Source: Mytilus galloprovincialis
Lineage: Eukaryota; Mollusca; Bivalvia; Mytilida; Mytilidae
Direction: 5' to 3'
NCBI RefSeq assembly: GCF_965363235.1
Contig: NC_134846.1
Coordinates: 26,856,218-26,920,217 of the forward strand
DNA: 64,000 bases
Below are positions 56,866 to 64,000 of this stretch, piece after piece. A program made the translations under genes and the position numbers. Under the pieces are notes generated by a model, which did not search any database, was not told the origin of the DNA, and saw only the letters and a list, made by a program, of their open reading frames with translations. Every line of letters begins with the position of its first letter. The stretch's first letter is position 1.

Positions 56866-57650
56866 ACTTTAGGTTTGCACTCCGTCCATCTTTCTGTCTG
56901 TCTGGTATTAAAATCAGTTTTCTAGACTTTTTTCTTCATGCTTGGAAATATTGATTTGTTATTTGGTGTATTGTTTTATCATAATAGGTTACAGGTCTAG
57001 GTTACAGGTATTTTTTTTGGAAGAATTATTGGTAGGTTTGTTTGTTATTCTGTATAAACTTATTTTCTGAATGTTATTATATATATATTTTTTTGGGATG
57101 AAGTGAAGTCTTTTATTTAGATAATAATCTATTTTTGATAAAGGATATACTTCATTATAAGCAAATCTGCATGAAAGCAATAGATTTTTTGTAAATTTCC
57201 ATATGGCCTTGGCCATGATTTTCAAATTTTATCTTGAGTGTTAGCAAGGTATAAAATTAACGAATATCACGCCATGTGTAAATTTACAACAAATTTATCA
57301 CTTCCATGAATTGATTCAATTCTATTACGATAAATAGGGTCATTTATAAACTGAAGTGAGGATGGGTATGCCATGTGTGTGACTGTTCTTTTCCCCCCTA
57401 CCGATGAAGTCGAATGGGAATTAAGGTTTGCACTGCGCCTCTCTGTCTGTCAGTCAGTTTGTCCACCAATCAGCCCAGCAAATCATTTTTTAAGACTTTT
57501 TTGATCATGCTTGAAAATATTGATTTGATATTGGGTATATTATTTTATCATGACAAGTTACAGATCAACACAATCAAGTGCGAATTTTGTTCCAGTATGA
57601 TGATTTTGTGCGAAGTTATGATCCTTTGAATTAGAAGATCTTAGAACATT
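56866..57650 (-). repeat. Dispersed repeat, inverse of the 46500-47540 family
   Basis: GTTTGCACTCCGTCCATC, TTTCTGTCTGTCTGG, TTCATGCTTGGAAATATTGA and TTTATCATAATAGGTTACAG at 56870-56990; a second copy at 57424-57560 (GTTTGCACTGCGCCTCTC, TGCTTGAAAATATTGATTTG). Simple CTGTCTGTC runs mark the junctions. Confidence 0.65.
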
Positions 57651-57714
57651 CTAAAATAATCAGTTTTCCACTTTTTTTGGGGGTTATTCTTGACGATATT
57701 GATTTGATAATTAC

Positions 57715-57960
57715 TTTTCTGTGGAAAGACCTTTTGATTTTTTTCTGATTATTATTAGGTCTTTCAACTTTTCTGTGGAAAGACCTATTGGTTTTCATTT
57801 GATTATTATTAGGTCTTTCCACTTTTCTGTGGAAAGACCTATTGGTTTTCTTCTGATTATTATAAGGTCTTTCCACTTTTCTGTGGAAAGACCTATTGGT
57901 TTTCTTCTGATTATTATTAAGTCTTTCCAATTTTCTGTGGAAAGACCTATTGTATTTGTT
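57715..57960. repeat. 54-bp hairpin array (AGGTCTTTCCAC / GTGGAAAGACCT)
   Basis: Five copies of GTGGAAAGACC at 57721, 57775, 57829, 57883 and 57937. Between units AGGTCTTTCCAC, TTTTCT and GTGGAAAGACCT form a hairpin with 12-bp arms. Because 54 is divisible by three, both strands stay open (57631-58023 minus, 57721-58008 plus) without being genes. A further hairpin stands at 61953-61983. Confidence 0.9.
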
Positions 57961-57964
57961 CTTA

Positions 57965-60900
57965 TTATTATTATTTTTTTCTTCTGTCAAATTTTGTTCT
58001 TGCAATAAATGTTTGTTTCGCAATATTGCTTAAATATTTCTCATATTGTATCGTATAGTTTATGCTCTTTTAAATTTCACCCTGCTAAGCCAAACCATTT
58101 TCTTTGTAAGAGTTATCTCCCTATTCACTGTTTCTCATCAGAGTGCATCTCCTTCATAACAAAAAAAGATATCAACGAAATTCTTTTAACAAATTGTTCG
58201 TTACTTCCTCAGGAATTTTTGGCTAATTTAGATAGAAGCGATTCGATGAAATTTTATAGGAGTTATCTACCTTTACAAAATAAATTTGTCGGTATGTTTT
58301 TTAACTCATAAACCGTTATCCGGATAACCCTGGAATATTCTTATTTGAGCCCCTAGGTCCTAACTTAGAAAATGAGGTCAAGGTCAAAGGTCAAGGTCAA
58401 GTTCTCAATTGTGACTTTTGTTTGTTTTTGCATTTTCTCCGACACTTTGAAAGATACATATAAAAGAACAAGTGCAAAATGTCTGCTTTATTGTAACGAA
58501 GATACGCTACATTCAGTCTTATACAATTTAATGGCATCTTATAGGAGTTAGTGCCCCTGAAATGTCTTGATATGAGGTTATTTGATTATAACTCCAACTA
58601 AGTTCTTTATAAAGGCATTTGACCTTATACAAAAGGTTAGGTGACAAATGACCTTGAAAAAAGACTACCGGAAGTGACCTTGAGAAAACCGGAAGTAGCC
58701 TTTTTTGCAATTTTTTCATATAAAAGTACTCAGAGTCCATATATTTTGTCATATAGATACATAAACTGATTAGGAAGACTAATGACTTCCAACAAACCGT
58801 AAGTGGCCAAATATCTCTCATTCTACATACAAAAGTATATAGAAACTATATATTTTTGGAATCAGTGTGAAAGAAGCTATTTTTTTTTCCGCCAAATTTT
58901 GTTCTTGCGATAAATGTTTGTTTCGCAATATGTCGCTTAGATATTTCTAATATTGTATCATATAGTTTATACACTTTTAAATTTCTACCTGCTAAGCCGA
59001 ACCATTTTCTTTGTAAGAGTTATCTCCCTATTCACTGTTTATCATCTGTGTGCATCTCCTTTGAAACAAAAAAAGATATCGACCAAATTCTTTTAACAAA
59101 TTGTTCGTTACATCCTCAGGAGGTCCTCTTAATTTTGACTTTTGCTTTTGACCTCCAACAAAAGATTAGGTGAAATATGACCTTGAAAAATGACAACCGG
59201 AAGTGACCTTGAGACAACTGGAAGTAGCTATGTTTGCACTTTTTTCATATAAAAGTACTCAGAATCAATATAATATATGTAATTTAAATTTAAATACATT
59301 GAATTATCCCTAAAGACTAGAAGTGACTTTCTGTAAACCGGAAGTGGTCAATTATATCCGGGTTTACAGGCAAAAGTATATAAAACTATATATTTTTGGA
59401 ATCAGTGTGAAAGAAGCTATCATATGAGACCAGAAGTGACATTTACTTAACCGGAAGTAGCACATTATCTCCTTAAGTTCACTTTTAAGCATATTAAAAC
59501 CAGTCTTAAGAAACTAGGTTCTTTTCAAAATTTCTTTGATGTGGAAAGACCTTCAATTGTTCAGATATTTCTCTTATTGTATCATATAGTTTATGAGCTT
59601 TTAAATTTCAAACTGCTGAGATATCTCCCTATTCACTGTTTATCATATGTGTGCATCTACTTCATAACAAAAAAAGATATCAACAACATTTCTTTTACAA
59701 ATTGTTCGTTAAATCCTCAGGAATTTTAGGCTAATTTGGATCGAGGCAATTAGATGAAATTTTATAGAGTTATCTACCATTACGTAATAAATTTGTTGGT
59801 ATGTTTTTTTAACTCATAAACTGTTAACCGTATAACCCTGGAACATTTATATTTGCGGTACCAAGGTTCTTACTTAGAAAATGAAGTCAAGGTCAAAGGT
59901 CAAGGTCAAGTTCTAAATTTTGACTTTTGCTTATATTTTGCATTTTCTAAAACACTTTTAAAGATATATATAAAAGAACAAGTGCAAAATGTTTGTTTAA
60001 TTGTAATGAAGATAAGTTACATTTGGTTTGAAACAATCCAATGGCCTCTTATAGGAGTTATTGTCCAAATATAAGATTAATTGATAATTACTTCAAATTG
60101 GTTCATTATAAAGCCATATGACCTTTTACAAAAGGTTTGGTGACATATGACCTTGAAAAAAGACAACCAGAAGTGACCTTGAGAAATTTGGAAGTAGCCA
60201 TTTTTGCACTTTTTTCATGAAAAAGTACTCGGAATTCATATATTTTGTAATTTAAATACATTTACCTATCACTCAAGACTAGAAATGACTTTCGATCAAC
60301 CGGAAGTGGCCAATTATCTCCTGGTTTCTAGGCTAAAGTACATAGAAACTATACATTTTTGGAACCAGTGTGAAAGAAGCTATCATTTGAGACTGGAAGA
60401 GACAATTACTTCACCTGAAGTAGCAAATTATTCCCCTTATTTCACTCAAAGTATATCAAAACCATTTATGTATCGCTTCAGAATAAAGTAACTAGCTTCT
60501 TTTTAAAATTTCTTTGATGTGGAAAGAAGGTTTTTAAGTATAATTTTTTTTTTTTTTTTTTCTTACGGCTAATTTTGTTCTTGCAATAAATATTTGTTTT
60601 GCAATATGTTGCTTAGATATTTTCAATTTCAAAAAATTTACAAATTTGGTTTACATGCAATCTTAACTAAAATGATGCTTAAATCAAGTTTTATCAAAGT
60701 TACATATGAAAATTAATGAAAAATGCTTGATTCTATTCATAATCAGGCACCGAATTGTAGTGATTTAGCTAATTTTTAAAAGATTTTACTATGCTTCACA
60801 ACCAAAAAATAGAGTGCCCATAACCATAGCAACCACTCGTATTTTCCCACTCATATTCATTTTTTGAGCAGTATTCAGTTACTGCTTCTTCTAGGCCATT

Positions 60901-61950
60901 TATAGATCAAATTTGAAACCCTCATAAACATGTATATGGCACCCTGCCTGGTTCTTATAAAGAGCTGTACTTAATATATTGTATTGTATAGAGTATGCAC
61001 TTTTAAATTCCACCCTGCTAAGCCAAACCATTTTCTTTGTAAGAGTTATCTCCCTATTTACTGTTTATTAAATGTGTGCATCTCCTTCGTAACAAAAAAA
61101 GATATCAACAACAAAAAATTTCTAACTTGTTCGTTACATCCTCATGAATATTTGGCTTATTTGGATCAAAGCGATTCGAAGAAATTTTATAGGCGTCATC
61201 TACCTTTATGAAATAAATTTGTCAGCATGTTTTTTAACTCATAAACCGTTATCCGGATAACCCTGGAATATTCTTATTTGAGCCCCTGGGTCCTAACTTA
61301 GAAAATAAGGTCAAGGTCAAAGGTCAAGGTCAAGTTCTCAATGTTGACTTTTCCTTGTTTTGGCATTTTCTACAACACCTTTAAAGGTATAAATAAAATA
61401 ACAAGTGCAAAATGTTTGCTTAATTGTAATGAAGATATGTTACATTTGGTCTGAAACAATCTCATGGCATCTTATTTGAGTTAGTGCCCCTGAAATGTGT
61501 AATTATCAGGTTAATTGATTATTACTTCAACTTGGTTCATTTTATAGCTATATGACCTGTAACAAAATGTTGGGTGACATATGACCTTGTAAAACACCAA
61601 CCGGAAGTGACCTTGAGAAAACCGGAAGTAGCCATTTTTGCACTTTTTTCATGAAAAACTCATCACTGTAGACTAAAAGTGACTTTAGATTAAGAAGTGG
61701 CCAATTATCTCCTGGATAAAAGGTAAAAGTATATAGAAACTTTATATTTTTGGAATCAAGTGTTAAAGGAGCTATCATATGAGACTGGAAGTGACGTTTA
61801 CTTCAGCGGAAGTAGCTCATTATCTCCCTTATTTAACTCAAAGTATATGGAAACCATTCATTTATTGAATCAGTATGAAGAAACTTGCTTCTTTTCAAAA
61901 TTTCTTTGATGTGGAAAGACTTTCAATTGTTCTCTGAACAATTGGTTTTT
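57965..61950 (+). repeat. Four diverged copies of a ~1-1.3-kb repeat
   Basis: Each copy starts at TTTTGTTCTTGCAATAAATG (57990, 58895, about 60573; the 59560 copy starts later) and continues with AAGAGTTATCTCCCTATTCA, AAAAAAAGATATCAACGAAA, TTATCCGGATAACCCTGGAA, AAGGTCAAAGGTCAAGGTCA and CGGAAGTGACCTTGAGAAAA. Copies are deleted in different places. The open frames within (58009-58311, 58528-58821, 59541-59729, 60204-60491, 60984-61211, 61548-61778) are repeat translations. Confidence 0.85.
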
Positions 61951-62190
61951 TATTAGGTCTTTCCACTTTTCTGTGGAAAGACCTATTGTATTTCTTCTGA
62001 TTATTTTTTTTTCTTCCCCTAATTTTTAAAGATATATATAAAAGAACAAGTGCAAAATGTTTGCTTTATTGTAATAAAGATATGTTACATTTGGTCTGAA
62101 ACAATCCAATTATAAGTTTAATTGATTATTACTCAAACTTGGTTCATTATAAAGCCATATGACCTTTAACAAAAGGTCGGATGTCATCTG
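61951..62190 (+). repeat. Fragment: single hairpin plus tail of the ~1-kb repeat
   Basis: One AGGTCTTTCCAC hairpin (61953-61983), then AAGAACAAGTGCAAAATG and TATGACCTTTAACAAAAGG from the middle of the preceding repeat. Confidence 0.7.
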
Positions 62191-62194
62191 ACAT

Positions 62195-63610
62195 TGAACC
62201 AGATGCTCCACAGGGCGCAGCTTTATACCACCCCAGAGTTGGGACCCTGAACATTGGGGCAAGTATGGACACAACATTCAAGCTTGATACAGGTCTGAAT
62301 TTGGATTGTGATTAAATAGTTGACACAACAAAGGTTTCTGAAACATAATGAATGTGGTCTCAGAACTTAAACTTAAAAACTTTAAATTTTAAATTGGACA
62401 TTACCTATTATAGTCCAATATCCAAAATCAAAATACATGGTTAGATTCAGCATATCAAAGAACCCAAGAATTCAATTTTTGATGAAATCAAATAAAGTTC
62501 AATTTTGGACCCGTTAGACCTCAATGTGGACCAATTTGATAACCAGGCCCAAACATCAAAAATCTAAATACAAGGTTAGATTAAGCATATATCAAAGAAC
62601 ACCAAATATACAATTTTTGTTGAAATCAAACAAAGTTTAATTTTGGACCCCAATTTGGACCAACTTGAAAACTGGGCCGATAATCAAAAATCTAAGTACA
62701 TGTTTAGATTCAGCATATCAAAGAATCCCAAGTTTTCAATTTTTGTTAAAATCAAACTTAGTTTAATTTTGGACCCTTCAGACCTTAATGTAGATCAATT
62801 TGAAAATAGGACAAAAAATTAAGAATCTACATACACAGTTAGATTCTGCATATCAAAGAACCCCAATTATTCAATTTTTGATTAAATCAAACAAAGTTTA
62901 ATTTTGGACCCTTTGGGTCCCATTTTCCTAAACTGTGGGGACAAAAACTCCCAAAATCAATCCCAACCTTCCTTTGATGGTCATAAACCTTGTGTTTAAA
63001 TTTCATAGATTTCTATTTACTTATAAATACTAAAGTTATGGTGCGAAAACCAAGAAAATGCTTATTTGGGCCCCTTTTTGGCCCCTAATTCCTAAACTGT
63101 TTGGACCTCAACTCCCAAAAACAATCCCAACTTTCCTTTTGTGGTCATAAACCTTGTATTTAAATTTCATAGATTTCTTTTTACTTATATTAAAGTTATT
63201 GTGCGAAAACCAAGAATAACGCTTATTTTGGCCCTTTTTTGGCCCCTAATTCCTAAATTGTTGGAACCAAAACTCCCAAAATCAATCCCAACCTTCCTTT
63301 AGTAGTCATAAACCTTGTGTCAAAATTTCATAGATTTGATTTCTATTTACTTAAACTTAAGTTATAGTGCGAAAACCAAGAAAATGCTTATTTGGGCTCT
63401 TTTTGGCCCCTAATTCCTAAACTGTTCGGACCAAAGCTCCCAAAATCAATCCCAACCTTCCTTCTGTGGTCATAAACCTTGTGTTAAAATTTCATAGATT
63501 TTTATTCACTTTTACTAAAGTTAGAGGGCGAAAACTAAAAGTATTTGGACGACGCCAACGTGATACCAATATACAACCAAAAATTTTTCATTTTTTGCAG
63601 TCGTATAAAA
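62195..63610 (+). repeat. Compound dispersed repeat: CAGATGCTCC head, two internal tandem arrays, CGTATAAAAA tail
   Basis: Head: AGATGCTCCACAGGGCGCAG and GGGGCAAGTATGGACACAAC. First array (62400-62900, ~125-150 bp unit): GGTTAGATTCAGCATATCAA and TTTAATTTTGGACCC. Second array (62910-63540, ~165-175 bp unit): CTCCCAAAATCAATCCCAAC, GTCATAAACCTTGTG and GTGCGAAAACCAAGAAAATG. Tail: GACGACGCCAACGTGATACC and GCAGTCGTATAAAAA. From memory this is a common bivalve repeat. Confidence 0.8.
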
Positions 63611-63880
63611 ATTCATTCCTTAAAGATATGGTCATAATCTAATTTCAAATTTCCAATGGATATTGCATCAATAGTTACCCATTTAAATACATTATAAAAG
63701 TCTTAAAATACAAAATGACATACATAATCATGGCTAAAATTAATTAATAGTAACTTCTAAAAATAAATTAACAGCTAATCACCTCAAGACAATACAACAT
63801 TTCTGTAGCCACAATTTAAAAGCAATGTAAGGGAGGTAATTCAAAACAATTTAATGTGGTATGGAAACTTGTGGTATAAT
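63611..63880. other. No recognisable feature
   Basis: AT-rich spacer between two pieces of the same repeat family. Confidence 0.4.
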
Positions 63881-63899
63881 TTCAGAGAGATCCAAACAA

Positions 63900-64000
63900 G
63901 GTTTTGTCTGGATACTACAAAAATGCTTATTTGGGCCCCTTTTTGTCCCGTAATACCTAAACTGTTGGGACCATAACCCCCAAAAACATTCTTTTCCTTC
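63900..64000 (+). repeat. Start of another copy of the second tandem unit, cut by the window end
   Basis: ATGCTTATTTGGGCCCCTTT and CCTAAACTGTTGGGACCATA repeat the units of 62910-63540. Confidence 0.75.

Noticed and set aside
57631..58023. 130-codon minus-strand frame with RSFHRKVERPNNNQKKTN repeats, and the plus-strand frame opposite
   Set aside because: A 54-bp hairpin array is open on both strands by arithmetic; there is no other coding evidence.

Overview
The window looks like a stretch of AT-rich, extremely repeat-dense animal nuclear DNA, most likely from a bivalve mollusc and probably a mussel (Mytilus group). The reasons are: no bacterial-type gene packing; spliced exon structure with canonical GT/AG borders in the one host-like gene; decayed animal retroelements (BEL/Pao, LINE, DIRS/Ngaro-like); and many dispersed motifs that I associate from memory with mussel genomes, such as TCATTGGCAATCATACCA-type ends and hairpin arrays built on AGGTCTTTCCAC. 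The species assignment is inference.

Layout. 1-2.9 kb: relic of a BEL/Pao LTR retrotransposon. 3.2-6.0 kb: a ~172-bp satellite with an internal orientation switch, homogenised into a 345-bp dimer. 6.6-8.5 kb: a 68-bp satellite. 9.4-10.0 kb: LINE 3' fragment. 11.6-12.7 kb: element with ends made of GAACCGAAAAGGACC words and a 6-bp direct repeat. 13.0-14.2 kb: first BamHI-rich (GGATCC) satellite array. 14.5-21.9 kb: a 7.3-kb element with ~200-bp inverted ends built of GCTTTTTGTCCG words and a 6-bp target duplication; it encloses a near-complete but broken LINE, an RT fragment and a smaller word-ended MITE. 22.4-31.7 kb: tandem repeats and the second GGATCC satellite array, in inverted orientation to the first and split by a 3.4-kb palindrome-ended element and a LINE relic. 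31.7-34.9 kb: another terminal-inverted-repeat (TIR) element carrying a solo LTR. 37.5-41.4 kb: a DIRS/Ngaro-like tyrosine-recombinase retroelement on the minus strand with visible A1-B1-A2-B2 split direct repeats. 44.9-45.8 kb: decayed copy of a widespread animal ORF family. 48.5-52.3 kb: a TIR element into which a second TIR element inserted, with a clean 7-bp duplication. 55.1-56.3 kb: the last two exons of a host gene (minus strand; coiled coil plus C-terminal CCHC zinc finger). 57.7-64 kb: hairpin arrays and long dispersed repeats.

There is no operon or functional gene cluster here. What the parts share is a history of nested insertion: satellites receive elements, elements receive LINEs, LTRs and MITEs. 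The most unusual recurring theme is a group of TIR elements whose ends are made of a short reiterated word, present as an inverted pair at both ends. I see no intact autonomous element: every retroelement reading frame found is interrupted.
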